DNA of 33,817 nucleotides, taken from the NCBI GenBank assembly GCA_905233365.1, contig CAJODT010000023.1, positions 1-33,817 on the forward strand, written 5' to 3'. Below the pieces are notes generated by a model, which was not told the origin of the DNA, made no database searches, and worked only from the letters and a program-made list of their open reading frames with translations. Shown in pieces: positions 12,157 through 21,418 of this stretch. Position numbers and translations under genes: made by a program. Each line of letters opens with the position of its first letter. The first letter of the stretch is position 1. Origin of the DNA: an uncultured Succiniclasticum sp. (GTDB taxonomy: Bacteria > Bacillota > Negativicutes > Acidaminococcales > Acidaminococcaceae).

Positions 12157-14679
12157 TTATTCCTTTACAATTTCTTCTTCTGATTCCACAGCAGCAATCG
12201 AAGTAACCTTGTCTCCTTCCCGCAGGGTAATCACGTTTACGCCCTGCGTGTTACGGCCTAACTTACGCAACTGGTCCACATCCATACGAATCACAATGCC
12301 TGCTGCGGTAATAATATATAGCTCGTCTTTCGGATTTACAACCGTCATACCCACAACTTCCCCGGTTTTGGCTGTGAGCTTGTAATTGATACGGCCTTTA
12401 CCGCCCCGGGTCTGTTTGGTGTATTCTGAAAGCTTCGTCCGTTTACCCTGACCGTATTCTGTTACTGTCAGCACTTCGCTTTCCGGATCGTATGCGTAAT
12501 CCATGGCCACAACCGTATCGTGGAGTCCAAGATTGATCCCCCGCACACCATGGGCAGCACGGCCCATGCAACGTACATCTTCCTCACTGAAATGGATTGC
12601 AATGCCGTCCCGGGTGGCCATCAATATGGAAGCATTGCCGTCCGTCATCCTGACGCTGATCAGCTCTTCGTCCTCGTTCAGTACAATGGCTTTCAGGCCG
12701 CTGCGCCTCACAAAGGAGAAGTCTGTCAGCTTGCAGCGTTTTACTGTGCCTCTGTCAGTCGCCATGAACAGGTACTTATTATCTTCAAATTCGGAAACAT
12801 TGATTACAGCGGTAATCTTTTCACCGGGACTCAGCTGCAGCAGGTTGATAATAGCAGAACCCTTTGCTGTGCGGCTGGCTTCCGGAATCTGGTAACCCCG
12901 CAACGTGTAAACCTGTCCTTTGTTGGTAAAGAACAATACGTAATTGTGAGTGGTAGCAAGGAACAGATACTGGGTAAAATCATCTTCCTTCTTGCCGCTG
13001 CCACCCTTTTTACCGATACCGCCCCGCTGCTGCTTGCGGAAATTATCCGGTGTCTGGCGTTTGATATAGCCCTGGTTGCTAAGGGTAATGACGATTTCTT
13101 CATCCGCAATCAGGTCCAGCACATCCATATCCCCGGTATCGTCAACAATTTCTGTCCGGCGGTCGTCCCCAAACTTATCTGCTTTTTCTTTCAGGTCTTT
13201 CTTAATGATATCTAACACTTTCTGCTCGTCTGCCAATACGCCTTCCAGATAATCAATGGTCTGCAGTATATCTACATACTCGTCGTCAATCTTCTTGCGT
13301 TCCAGACCGGTCAGGCGTTGCAGGCGCATATCCAGAATAGCCTGGGACTGACGGTCAGAAAGGTTGAATTTTTCCATCAGGGAAGCTTTGGCAATTTCCG
13401 CATTGGCGCTGTTGCGGATAGTATGGATCACTTCATCCAGATGATCCAGTGCAATCTTCAGACCTTCTAAAATATGAGCCCGTTCTTTTGCTTTTGCCAG
13501 ATCGTAACGGGTACGCCTGGTTACAACATCCTTCTGATGACGTACATAGCATTCCAGAATCTGTTTCAGATTCAGAATCTTCGGCTTGTTATCTACCAGT
13601 GCCAGCAGGATGACACCAAAGGAATCCTGCATCTGGGTATGTTTATATAATTTATTGAGAATGACATCGGGAACCACGTCCGCCCGCAGTTCCACTACGA
13701 TACGCATACCGCGGCGGTCCGATTCGTCCCTCAGATCCGTGATGCCTTCGATGACACCGTCTTTTACCAGATTGGCAATACTCTCCAGTAACCTGGCTTT
13801 GTTTACCTGATAAGGAATTTCCGTTACTACGATACGGTGTTTGTTTTTTGCCATAGGCTCAATTTCGGCCTTAGCCCTTACTTTGATAATACCTCTGCCT
13901 GTAGCATAGGCCTGACGGATTCCTTCCCTGCCCAAAATAGTAGCGCCCGTTGGAAAATCCGGACCTTTGACAGCACTCATCAGCTCATCTACCGTAACGT
14001 CCGGATTGTCAATCAGCATATCAATGCCCTGGACTACTTCCCGTAGGTTATGAGGCGGGATGTTGGTAGCCATGCCAACGGCAATACCTGCAGAACCGTT
14101 TACCAGCAGGGCCGGTATCTTAGCCGGTAATACGGAGGGCTCTTTTAAGGATTCATCGTAGTTAGGCCCAAATTCCACTGTGTCTTTTTCTATGTCTTCC
14201 AGCATGGCTTCCGCAACTTTCGTCATACGGACTTCCGTATAACGCATGGCTGCCGGGCTGTCGCCGTCCACACTGCCGAAGTTGCCATGCCCGTCCACCA
14301 GCAGATAACGGGTATTAAAATCCTGGGCCAGGCGTACGGTAGCATCATAAACAGAAGAATCACCGTGCGGATGATATTTACCTAACACTTCACCGACGAT
14401 ACGTGCCGATTTTTTATAGGGACGGTTAGATGTCATTCCCGCTTCCTGCATAGCGTACAGAATACGCCGGTGAACCGGCTTCAATCCATCCCTTACGTCC
14501 GGCAATGCACGCTGTACAATAACGCTCATGGCGTAGTTGATATAGGAATCTTTCATTTTATTCGTTAAATCAACTTCTTCAATTTTACCGCCAGAAGCGA
14601 TATAACCATCATCGGTCATCATAGCGTCTGTCTTTTCATTTATATTCTCCTGTTCAGGAGTCTTTGTCGTGTCGTCCAC
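12157..14679 (-). CDS. gyrA: DNA gyrase subunit A
   Basis: An 840-residue DNA-cleaving subunit of gyrase, which introduces negative supercoils with GyrB. The catalytic tyrosine is Y147 in [10 protein letters not shown]. The quinolone-pocket residues equivalent to E. coli S83 and D87 are S108 and D112 (GDSSVYD), both wild-type. The GyrA-box QRGGIGKKG and beta-pinwheel C-terminal repeats are present. The N-terminus has about 25 extra charged residues compared with E. coli. The start is GTG at 14679 with GAGGTGA about 5 bases upstream. It follows thiN after 74 A/T-rich bases and runs into the GlpA-like gene. gyrB lies two genes upstream rather than directly adjacent. Confidence 0.97.
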   Translation of the reverse strand: MDDTTKTPEQENINEKTDAMMTDDGYIASGGKIEEVDLTNKMKDSYINYAMSVIVQRALPDVRDGLKPVHRRILYAMQEAGMTSNRPYKKSARIVGEVLGKYHPHGDSSVYDATVRLAQDFNTRYLLVDGHGNFGSVDGDSPAAMRYTEVRMTKVAEAMLEDIEKDTVEFGPNYDESLKEPSVLPAKIPALLVNGSAGIAVGMATNIPPHNLREVVQGIDMLIDNPDVTVDELMSAVKGPDFPTGATILGREGIRQAYATGRGIIKVRAKAEIEPMAKNKHRIVVTEIPYQVNKARLLESIANLVKDGVIEGITDLRDESDRRGMRIVVELRADVVPDVILNKLYKHTQMQDSFGVILLALVDNKPKILNLKQILECYVRHQKDVVTRRTRYDLAKAKERAHILEGLKIALDHLDEVIHTIRNSANAEIAKASLMEKFNLSDRQSQAILDMRLQRLTGLERKKIDDEYVDILQTIDYLEGVLADEQKVLDIIKKDLKEKADKFGDDRRTEIVDDTGDMDVLDLIADEEIVITLSNQGYIKRQTPDNFRKQQRGGIGKKGGSGKKEDDFTQYLFLATTHNYVLFFTNKGQVYTLRGYQIPEASRTAKGSAIINLLQLSPGEKITAVINVSEFEDNKYLFMATDRGTVKRCKLTDFSFVRRSGLKAIVLNEDEELISVRMTDGNASILMATRDGIAIHFSEEDVRCMGRAAHGVRGINLGLHDTVVAMDYAYDPESEVLTVTEYGQGKRTKLSEYTKQTRGGKGRINYKLTAKTGEVVGMTVVNPKDELYIITAAGIVIRMDVDQLRKLGRNTQGVNVITLREGDKVTSIAAVESEEEIVKE

Positions 14680-14753
14680 TGTATCACCTCATATATCACT
14701 TTTTATAAAATAATTTTAATAATTATCATTTGCTTTCTATAATTTGATTTAAT

Positions 14754-15482
14754 TTAACCCGCTACATAAAAAACCGTCATGCCTGTATGGCAGGTAAATG
14801 AAACATGGGGAAATTCCTTCCTCTGTTCTGCTTCACTCATTTCATTGCTGATCGCATATGGATTAGCGCGGCTCAGTTCTTTTTCTTCCAATTGCCATTT
14901 CGTGCCTGTCAGGGAAACTTTGCACTTTTCCGTTAAAGCCAGCAGGGAAACGGCTACCGGTGTTTCTTCCACAGGGGGATAAAACTCTATGTTTACTCCT
15001 GCCGGTACAAAAACCGTGATTTCCCTTTCATCCGCCAGCACGATGGTGCGGTTTTGCTGCAACGCTGCCGTACCCAATGTTTCAATGGCGCTTAGCAGAT
15101 GGTCCAGACGTCCTCCGTAGATTCCGGAAATAATCCACATTTTTTCAGAAGGTAGTATTTCCAGCAGAAGCTGTAGGTCTGTTTTATCTTTATTTTTAGG
15201 ATAAACACAGGCTTTTCCGCTTTTTACTGCCTGCTGCCAGAGGACTGGGTCGGCACTGTCACCGTCGCCGATGACTTTGTCCGGTAAAAATGCAGCAGCA
15301 TTATAATAGTTCAATCCCTTGTCCGCCGCAAAAAATTCAGGCATTCCCGGCAGCTTCTCCGCTGTCATTTTAAGCCAGCCTCCCGCAGGTTTCCGACCTC
15401 CGCATACAGAAAAAGCAATTTCCTGTACCGGCTTGCTATCTTCAATACGCAGCGTACCCTGGGGAAAGAAAATTTTATTCAT
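14754..15482 (-). CDS. thiN: thiamine diphosphokinase
   Basis: A 242-residue enzyme transferring pyrophosphate from ATP to thiamine to make the cofactor thiamine diphosphate. Family motifs appear in order: GDGDS (72-76, for the usual GDxDS), NKDKTDLQ (97-104), GGRLDHLL (123-130), and the late substrate-binding segment AISNE. The N-terminal 50 residues are longer and less typical than in Bacillus ThiN. The ATG overlaps the upstream 103-residue gene by 4 bases (ATGA), so the two are translationally coupled. In most Firmicutes thiN sits beside rpe and rsgA; here it lies between gyrB and gyrA. No thiamine riboswitch is visible. Confidence 0.8.
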   Translation of the reverse strand: MNKIFFPQGTLRIEDSKPVQEIAFSVCGGRKPAGGWLKMTAEKLPGMPEFFAADKGLNYYNAAAFLPDKVIGDGDSADPVLWQQAVKSGKACVYPKNKDKTDLQLLLEILPSEKMWIISGIYGGRLDHLLSAIETLGTAALQQNRTIVLADEREITVFVPAGVNIEFYPPVEETPVAVSLLALTEKCKVSLTGTKWQLEEKELSRANPYAISNEMSEAEQRKEFPHVSFTCHTGMTVFYVAG

Positions 15483-15790
15483 AGCCGTACCTTCTTTTTG
15501 GCAGGAGCCGGTTTAATAATAATGCTGGTTCCTTCCTTTATAACTTTCCAATCTACGTCCCCACCCTTGCCTTTCAGCCATTCCATGCTGACTTCCAGCA
15601 GACAGCGGTTCAGTTTTTCTATTGCTTCCGGCGGAAGCATCATGGCCTCTGCCTCTTTTTTAATTGCGGAAGAATTCTTACGCAACTTTACGCGTCGGCT
15701 GTCATCGCTTAACAAAGCTGTTTCAAAACTTTCTTCTTCCTCCATACCGCGGAACATATCCGCATCGGAAAGATTCTTTCTGATTTTCAC
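15479..15790 (-). CDS. uncharacterised charged 103-residue protein
   Basis: I do not recognise this family. It is a small, highly charged soluble protein with no membrane segment or cysteine pair motif. The N-terminal third is acidic (EEEESFE), the middle is basic and helical (about residues 32-75), and the tail is proline/lysine-rich (IIIKPAPAKKKVRL). The start is GTG at 15790, preceded by GGAGAG. It lies 15 bases after gyrB and overlaps thiN by 4 bases, so it is a real gene of this operon. The basic tail could contact nucleic acid; that is only a guess. Confidence 0.65.
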   Translation of the reverse strand: MKIRKNLSDADMFRGMEEEESFETALLSDDSRRVKLRKNSSAIKKEAEAMMLPPEAIEKLNRCLLEVSMEWLKGKGGDVDWKVIKEGTSIIIKPAPAKKKVRL

Positions 15791-15805
15791 GATTACTCTC
15801 CAATT

Positions 15806-17818
15806 TTATAAATCAAGTACCGCCTTTGTGGCGTTTTCTTCAATGAACTGACGGCGTGGTTCAACCTTATCCCCCATCAGAATAGAGAAGACGGCGTCTG
15901 CTTCAGCCGCATCACTTAACGTTACCTGCAGCAAAGTACGATACTGGGGATCCATAGTGGTCTCCCACAACTGTTCCGGATTCATTTCACCCAGACCTTT
16001 GTAACGCTGAACTGATACGTTTTTCTTGTCGCTGCCAATTTCATCCATGCATACCCGCAGCTCTTCATCCGTGTAAGCGTAACGGTGAGCTTTCTGCCCT
16101 TTTTTAACCAGGTACAGGGGAGGTTTGGCAATATAAACATGACCCTCTGTAATCAACGGTTTCATATACCGGTAGAAGAAAGTAAGCAGCAGTGTCGCAA
16201 TATGGGCGCCGTCCACGTCGGCATCGGTCATGATAATGATTTTCCCATACCGTGCTTTTGCAATGTCAAAATCTTCCCCGATACCACAGCCAAAGGCAGT
16301 AATCATATTTTTGATTTCATCACTGGAGAGCATACGGTCCAGACGGGCTTTTTCTACATTTAATATTTTACCCCGCAATGGCAAAATAGCCTGGAATTTA
16401 CGGTCACGTCCCTGCTTGGCGCTGCCACCTGCAGAATCACCTTCCACCAGATAAATTTCCGTCATAGTATTATCTTTACTCTGACAGTCCGCCAGCTTGC
16501 CGGGAAGACTGCTGCTTTCCAAAATGCTCTTTCTCCGGGTCAGATCCCTGGCCTTGCGGGCAGCAGCCCTGGCCCGGGAAGCCATCACCGCTTTTTCAAT
16601 AATCTTTCTTGCTTCGCTGGGATGTTCCTCAAAGAACTCTTCCAGCTGTTCTGTCACCAGATTATCTACGATGCCGCGTATTTCACTGTTGCCCAGTTTT
16701 GTTTTTGTCTGACCTTCAAACTGGGGTTCCTGCACTTTAATGCTGATTACCGCTGTAATACCTTCACGGCAGTCATCGCCGCTGAGATTTTCATCACTTT
16801 CTTTCAGTAAATTGTTTTTACGTGCATAATCATTGATGGAACGTGTCAGCGCCTGTTTAAAACCGCTTAAATGAGTGCCTCCCTCTTCTGTGTTGATATT
16901 GTTTACGTAGCTGAAAATATTTTCTGTATAGCTGTCAGTATACTCCATGGCTACTTCCACAATATTGGTGTCTTTTACACCTTCCACGTAAATCGGTTCT
17001 GCGTTGATTTTATCTTTGTTGGCATCTACATATTTTACAAATTCAATAATACCGCCGCTGAAATGGAAAGTTTCACCCCGTCCGTCACGTTCATCCTGCA
17101 GGGAAATGGTAACGCCTTTATTTAAAAAGGCCAGCTCCCGCAGGCGCAGGCGTAAAATATCATAATCATATACCGTTTCGGTGAAAATCGTACGGTCCGG
17201 AATAAAATGTACAGTAGTCCCGGTAGTACCCGCTTCGCCGATTTCATATAAGGCCTTACTGGTTTTGCCCTGCATGAATTCAATACCGTATCGTTTTCCG
17301 TCGCGGCGTACTTCAACTTCCATTTTTTCAGACAGGGCGTTTACACAGGATACGCCAACGCCATGCAGACCGCCGGATACTTTATAACCGCCATCACCGA
17401 ATTTGCCGCCTGCATGTAGGACTGTCATAACAACTTCTACCGCAGGTTTACCTGTTTTGTGCATATCAACAGGGATACCGCGGCCATTATCCACAACCGT
17501 AATGCTGTTATCTGCATTAATGGTAACTTCAATGGTATCGCAAAAACCAGCCAGCGCCTCATCGATACTGTTATCTACAACTTCTGATACCAGATGATGC
17601 AGTCCGCGGCTGGAAATGCTGCCAATATACATACTGGGACGTTTCCGTACGGCTTCCAGTCCTTCCAGAACCTGAATCTGGCTGGCGCCATACTGACCTT
17701 CCACGCCGGTAGCTTCTTTAATTTCCTTTTCAATTTCAACCTGTTTGGCTTCTTCTGCAGCGCGAATTTTTTCGGCATCTTCATTCGCCTGCACTACTGT
17801 TTCCTTAATATCAGCCAT
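15806..17818 (-). CDS. gyrB: DNA gyrase subunit B
   Basis: A 670-residue ATPase subunit of gyrase. The GHKL ATPase site is visible: catalytic E79 and Mg-binding N83 in [11 protein letters not shown], then DNGRGIPV and [14 protein letters not shown]. The TOPRIM domain has [15 protein letters not shown] and the DADVDG metal site. The protein ends in the usual RRQFIEENA. It has about 37 extra N-terminal residues, acidic and probably helical, before the conserved core. GGAGG precedes the ATG. Its start overlaps the end of remB by 8 bases, so it belongs to the dnaN-recF-dciA-remB series. Confidence 0.97.
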   Translation of the reverse strand: MADIKETVVQANEDAEKIRAAEEAKQVEIEKEIKEATGVEGQYGASQIQVLEGLEAVRKRPSMYIGSISSRGLHHLVSEVVDNSIDEALAGFCDTIEVTINADNSITVVDNGRGIPVDMHKTGKPAVEVVMTVLHAGGKFGDGGYKVSGGLHGVGVSCVNALSEKMEVEVRRDGKRYGIEFMQGKTSKALYEIGEAGTTGTTVHFIPDRTIFTETVYDYDILRLRLRELAFLNKGVTISLQDERDGRGETFHFSGGIIEFVKYVDANKDKINAEPIYVEGVKDTNIVEVAMEYTDSYTENIFSYVNNINTEEGGTHLSGFKQALTRSINDYARKNNLLKESDENLSGDDCREGITAVISIKVQEPQFEGQTKTKLGNSEIRGIVDNLVTEQLEEFFEEHPSEARKIIEKAVMASRARAAARKARDLTRRKSILESSSLPGKLADCQSKDNTMTEIYLVEGDSAGGSAKQGRDRKFQAILPLRGKILNVEKARLDRMLSSDEIKNMITAFGCGIGEDFDIAKARYGKIIIMTDADVDGAHIATLLLTFFYRYMKPLITEGHVYIAKPPLYLVKKGQKAHRYAYTDEELRVCMDEIGSDKKNVSVQRYKGLGEMNPEQLWETTMDPQYRTLLQVTLSDAAEADAVFSILMGDKVEPRRQFIEENATKAVLDL

Positions 17819-18077
17819 TATTTCCTCCGTTATAATAAATTAAGTTTTCATTGATCCGTTTTTGTAAGGTAAATGCTGAAATTCCTGATAAATAAATCTT
17901 ATCTTCTGTCAGCACAACGCTGTCAATCATACCGTCTCCTGACAGATTTTCAGCTTTGTAATATTCGCCTTTTTCATTTTTTAATACTTTATAAAACTCT
18001 TTATTCTCCTTTACTGAAAAAATACCAATTATTTCTGCTGCCCTTATCAGGCAGCCTCCTCCCAAATGAACATACAT
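17811..18077 (-). CDS. remB: DUF370 protein, RemB/YaaB-like regulator
   Basis: An 88-residue protein beginning [20 protein letters not shown], the characteristic start of the DUF370 family. Bacillus subtilis RemB (YaaB) lies at the same place, between recF and gyrB. The RemA/RemB family is linked to control of extracellular-matrix genes; its role here is inferred only from family and position. AAAGGA precedes the ATG. It is 3 bases after dciA and overlaps gyrB by 8 bases. The C-terminal half is more divergent than in RemA. Confidence 0.78.
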   Translation of the reverse strand: MYVHLGGGCLIRAAEIIGIFSVKENKEFYKVLKNEKGEYYKAENLSGDGMIDSVVLTEDKIYLSGISAFTLQKRINENLIYYNGGNNG

Positions 18078-18080
18078 TTT

Positions 18081-18911
18081 TTATTTTCCTTTTTGCAAGA
18101 ACTTCAGAATGTTTTCATATTCCTGTTCCTCAATTAATGCCAGCGGTTTTTCAGCTTTTAACTGTACTCCCAACTTTTGTTCCTGTTCATCCGCTGTTTG
18201 CAGTCGTATCTTTTCAAAATAGTACAGTTTAATATCATTTTTAATTATTTTAAATTCTCCTTCATCACATTTTATTATTTTATTTAAATCATACCATTTG
18301 ATCCAAGGTTCTTTATGGATTTGGTCCCGAATTCTGTTTTCCAGTTCCTGAAGTCTTTTTCTTTCACAGATATAACAGATTGTTTCATTATTTTTTAAAT
18401 ATTCTCCGCAAACAGGGCACTTTTTAATTTTTCCTTCCTCATACAGTTTTTCCAACCCCATCCTTTTTTCTTCTACGCCGATGATAGCACTTCTTATGTT
18501 TTCATTTTTTATATGGGAAAATTTTAACTGTAACCCTTCCTTTTCTTTTGCTGTCAGAGAAGGAATCTGAAGTTTGTCTTTTATAACCCTTTTCGTGTTT
18601 CCTGAATTAGTATTATTTTTTTTAAAGCTGTTTCCTAAAGTAAACTTAATATCCTTGACATAATCAGTTCCCATAAAGACATTGATTTGTTGGATAAACT
18701 GGCTTTTATAATAAATAAACTGGTTTGACCAAACAGAGGAGTCAACCTGCAGCGTTAAAATTCTTCGCTCCAGTTTAACCGGACCGCAATGTTTTGCGTT
18801 ATTATTTCCAATTATATCTGCCCAGCAGGATTTCATTTTAAAAAGATTATACTGGTTTTGGTTAGTCTGGGAACCGGCCATCTTCAGTACAATTTTTTCC
18901 ACATTTTCCAT
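18081..18911 (-). CDS. dciA: DciA-like (DUF721) protein with zinc ribbon
   Basis: A 276-residue protein. Residues about 5-95 form a DUF721/DciA domain (WADIIG, then LTLQVDSSVWSNQF, KSQFIQQIN), the family of the ancestral replicative-helicase loader. A probable zinc ribbon follows at C165, C168, C179 and C182 (CPVCG...CYIC), then a charged helical tail. It is much longer than minimal DciA proteins. The ATG directly follows the recF stop (TAAATG) and remB is 3 bases downstream. Its codon use is A/T-richer than gyrB or gyrA, as in recF and dnaN. A role in loading DnaB at the nearby origin is the family-based inference. Confidence 0.75.
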   Translation of the reverse strand: MENVEKIVLKMAGSQTNQNQYNLFKMKSCWADIIGNNNAKHCGPVKLERRILTLQVDSSVWSNQFIYYKSQFIQQINVFMGTDYVKDIKFTLGNSFKKNNTNSGNTKRVIKDKLQIPSLTAKEKEGLQLKFSHIKNENIRSAIIGVEEKRMGLEKLYEEGKIKKCPVCGEYLKNNETICYICERKRLQELENRIRDQIHKEPWIKWYDLNKIIKCDEGEFKIIKNDIKLYYFEKIRLQTADEQEQKLGVQLKAEKPLALIEEQEYENILKFLQKGK

Positions 18912-20042
18912 TTAAATATTTTTAATACTTCCTTTTTCTACATAAAAGTACTGGTTTGAACCAAAATCAGGAATCAGGGTTTTATCGTTTACCGTGATGA
19001 TAGTCTGCACTTTATCATTGATAAAAGTGATAAGCTGGCTGCGTCTGTACGAATCCAGTTCGCTCATCACGTCATCCAGTAAAAGTACCGGATACTCTCC
19101 TGAAACCTCTTTCACATATTCAATTTGGGAAAGTTTCAGCGCCAGGGCACAGCAGCGCTGTTGTCCCTGGGAAGCAAACGATTTACTGTCTGCATTGTTT
19201 ATATAGGTTTTAAAATCATCCCTGTGAACGCCAATTCCCGTACTTCCCTGCATAATATCCTTAAATCTGCGTTCTTTCAGACTTTTTATATAAAAATCTT
19301 TTACATTCTGAAATGATTCTTCTTCCGGATAATAGGTTTCCCCGTTATTTCCTTTCATTTCATATTTAATTTCCAGAGAATCTGACTTATCCGAAATATT
19401 ATGAAAAGTAGGTATCGAAATTTTTTTCAGTTTTTTAAGATTTTCCAGTCTTTTAATTAAAATTTGAGATCCAATACCGGATATTTCCTCATCCCACGGA
19501 ACAAGCTGTTCCTGCAACTGATTTTGTTCACGGATTACTTTTAACAGGGAATTTCGTTGCCTTAACAGTCTTCTGTACCGCACAAGCAATTCGTAATAAA
19601 CCGGATCTGTCTGGGAAATCTCCATATCCATAAAGCGCCGTCGTAAAGCCGGGTCGCCTTTAATGATTTGAAGGTCTTCCGGAGAAAACATCACTGTATT
19701 TAAAAAACTGTAATGATCTTTTGCTGTGGTCTTTCTCCCATCTATTTTAATTTCTTTATGAAACTTTCCATTGTCCAGGTATTTTTTAATTTTTACAGAG
19801 TGTGTCCCATCTTCTTTCGTAAAATCCAAAAGAACAGCCATTCCTTCAGTGGAAAATTTCATCATTTCATCTTCTTTACTGGTACGGTGGCTTAAACCAA
19901 AAGCAGAATAAAAAATACTCTCCAGAAGATTTGTTTTTCCCTGTCCGTTTTTTCCGTAAAACACAGTTACCATTTTATCAAATGCAACTGCACAATGATC
20001 ATAATTGCGGAAATTTACCAGTTGAAGCTTATTAATTTTCAT
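18912..20042 (-). CDS. recF: DNA replication and repair protein RecF
   Basis: A 376-residue SMC-like ATPase that helps load RecA at gaps during recombination repair. The Walker A motif GKNGQGKT is at residues 30-37. The ABC-type signature region (FASQGQQR) and Walker B (LLLDDVMSELD) are intact, and the length is normal for the family. It starts only 3 bases after dnaN, with no intervening yaaA/S4-domain gene as found in Bacillus. It is immediately followed by dciA. Confidence 0.95.
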   Translation of the reverse strand: MKINKLQLVNFRNYDHCAVAFDKMVTVFYGKNGQGKTNLLESIFYSAFGLSHRTSKEDEMMKFSTEGMAVLLDFTKEDGTHSVKIKKYLDNGKFHKEIKIDGRKTTAKDHYSFLNTVMFSPEDLQIIKGDPALRRRFMDMEISQTDPVYYELLVRYRRLLRQRNSLLKVIREQNQLQEQLVPWDEEISGIGSQILIKRLENLKKLKKISIPTFHNISDKSDSLEIKYEMKGNNGETYYPEEESFQNVKDFYIKSLKERRFKDIMQGSTGIGVHRDDFKTYINNADSKSFASQGQQRCCALALKLSQIEYVKEVSGEYPVLLLDDVMSELDSYRRSQLITFINDKVQTIITVNDKTLIPDFGSNQYFYVEKGSIKNI

Positions 20043-20045
20043 TTT

Positions 20046-21158
20046 TTAAAAAATAACCCTTACCGGAGTTACAATATAAATATATTCTTCATCACTTGTC
20101 GGTTTTATGCAGACCGGACTCAGGGAATTATTTAAGTTGATTTCCGCTTCATCCGTTTCAATATTTTTCATAATATCCATAATGTAAGCAGCATTAAATG
20201 CAACATTAATCGGATTCCCTTCTGTCTTGCAAGGTACAATTTCTTCACCGGTTCCAACATCCGGACTGCTGGACATAACTTTAATTTCATTAGAATTAAT
20301 ACTGATTTTTACAATACTGTAATCATTCTCACTGCCGCTGCAGAGACTCATACGGCTGACGGCACCGGCCAGATCCTTAACGTTAACTTTTGTTTTAACT
20401 GTAAACTGGGGTGGAATGACCCTCTTATAATCCGGAAATCTTCCTTCAATAAGACGGGAAACCACGGACCAGTTTTCGATTTTAACCATCAGCTGATTAA
20501 TTACAATAGAAAATGTCACTTCCTGAGGTAACTTTCCATTCAGGTTTTTATTGATTTCCTTTAAAACTATAGAGGGAATGATAACACTCATATCCGGTGC
20601 ATTCTCTGCTTCCAGCGTACGGATTGCCAGCCTGTGGGTATTAGTGCCTACGAAGGTAATTTTATTATTTTTAATTTCGCACAATACACCTGTAAATAAG
20701 GGACGGGCCGAATCAGTTGAGCAGGCAAAAGCAGTCTTTTTGATCAATTCTTTAATTTTTTCCTCTTCCAAAACAAAAGACTGCTTTGCTTCAACGGTAG
20801 GATACTTAGGATATTCATTTACGTTCATCAGCAAAATTTTGTAATCTGCTTTTCCGGACTGCAGACGTACATTATTATCATGTTCAAATTTCGTAACCTT
20901 TACTGTTTCCCCGTTAAAGTTACGGACCAGATCGTTAAAGCGTGACGCGGCAATGACAATTTCGCCTGGTTCTTCCACTTCTGCTTTAATCTCATTGCTC
21001 ATGGACAGGTTTATGTCCATCCCTTCCAATCTTAATGTATTGTTGGCTGCAATGATGTGCATACCTCCAAATATTGGTGTGCTGGGCTTGACTGCAATGG
21101 CTGGCATTACAGACTGTACCGCTTTATTCAATTCCGTGGTTACACATGTAAATTTCAT
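20046..21158 (-). CDS. dnaN: DNA polymerase III beta subunit (sliding clamp)
   Basis: A 370-residue clamp protein of normal length with three repeated clamp domains. The start MKFTCVTTELNKAVQSVMPAI and the C-terminal PTSDEEYIYIVTPVR segment are recognisable clamp features. It tethers the replicative polymerase to DNA. The ATG is preceded by AAAGGAATG. It is the first gene after the dnaA-dnaN intergenic origin region and leads the recF-dciA-remB-gyrB series. Confidence 0.96.
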   Translation of the reverse strand: MKFTCVTTELNKAVQSVMPAIAVKPSTPIFGGMHIIAANNTLRLEGMDINLSMSNEIKAEVEEPGEIVIAASRFNDLVRNFNGETVKVTKFEHDNNVRLQSGKADYKILLMNVNEYPKYPTVEAKQSFVLEEEKIKELIKKTAFACSTDSARPLFTGVLCEIKNNKITFVGTNTHRLAIRTLEAENAPDMSVIIPSIVLKEINKNLNGKLPQEVTFSIVINQLMVKIENWSVVSRLIEGRFPDYKRVIPPQFTVKTKVNVKDLAGAVSRMSLCSGSENDYSIVKISINSNEIKVMSSSPDVGTGEEIVPCKTEGNPINVAFNAAYIMDIMKNIETDEAEINLNNSLSPVCIKPTSDEEYIYIVTPVRVIF

Positions 21159-21418
21159 TTGTTCACATTCCTTTCTTTTTCATTCATTTTTTATTTAATA
21201 TTTTAATTTTTTAATCGTAATCGTAAGTATTGTGTATTGTGTGGAAAAGTGTGAAAAACAGTCTTTTAGTAAGCATTGTCTGCTGTGCATAAACTGTAGA
21301 TACTGTGTAAAAGATTATAAACAGTATCAACAGAAGGAAAAGTTATTCACAGTTTTGCACAGTTAAGTAACAGATTATCAGCATTTTTTTCACAGTCATA
21401 AACAGGGAAAGCAGAAAA
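21159..21418. other. oriC: origin of replication, dnaA-dnaN intergenic part
   Basis: Of 260 bases between dnaA and dnaN, many resemble DnaA boxes (TTATCCACA). Single-mismatch sites are 21240-21248 (complement TTTTCCACA), 21284-21292 (complement TTATGCACA) and 21343-21351 (TTATTCACA). Two-mismatch sites lie at 21250-21258, 21304-21312, 21353-21361 and 21386-21394. An A/T-only tract adjoins them on the dnaN side. The arrangement matches the downstream half of a bipartite Firmicute origin, where unwinding takes place. Gene direction reverses across this locus. Confidence 0.82.
21186..21215. other. candidate DNA unwinding element
   Basis: Thirty consecutive A/T bases sit beside the DnaA-box cluster. 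They are separated from the first boxes by a tandem TAATCG repeat (21212-21223) and TAAG. DnaA-trio motifs occupy this position in Bacillus, but these repeats do not clearly match the trio consensus, so only the unwinding element is proposed. Confidence 0.6.

Noticed and set aside
12520-13215. 231-residue plus-strand open frame
   Set aside because: It lies antisense within gyrA and has no recognisable domain.
14341-14370. Quinolone-resistance mutation in gyrA
   Set aside because: Residues equivalent to S83 and D87 are the wild-type Ser and Asp.
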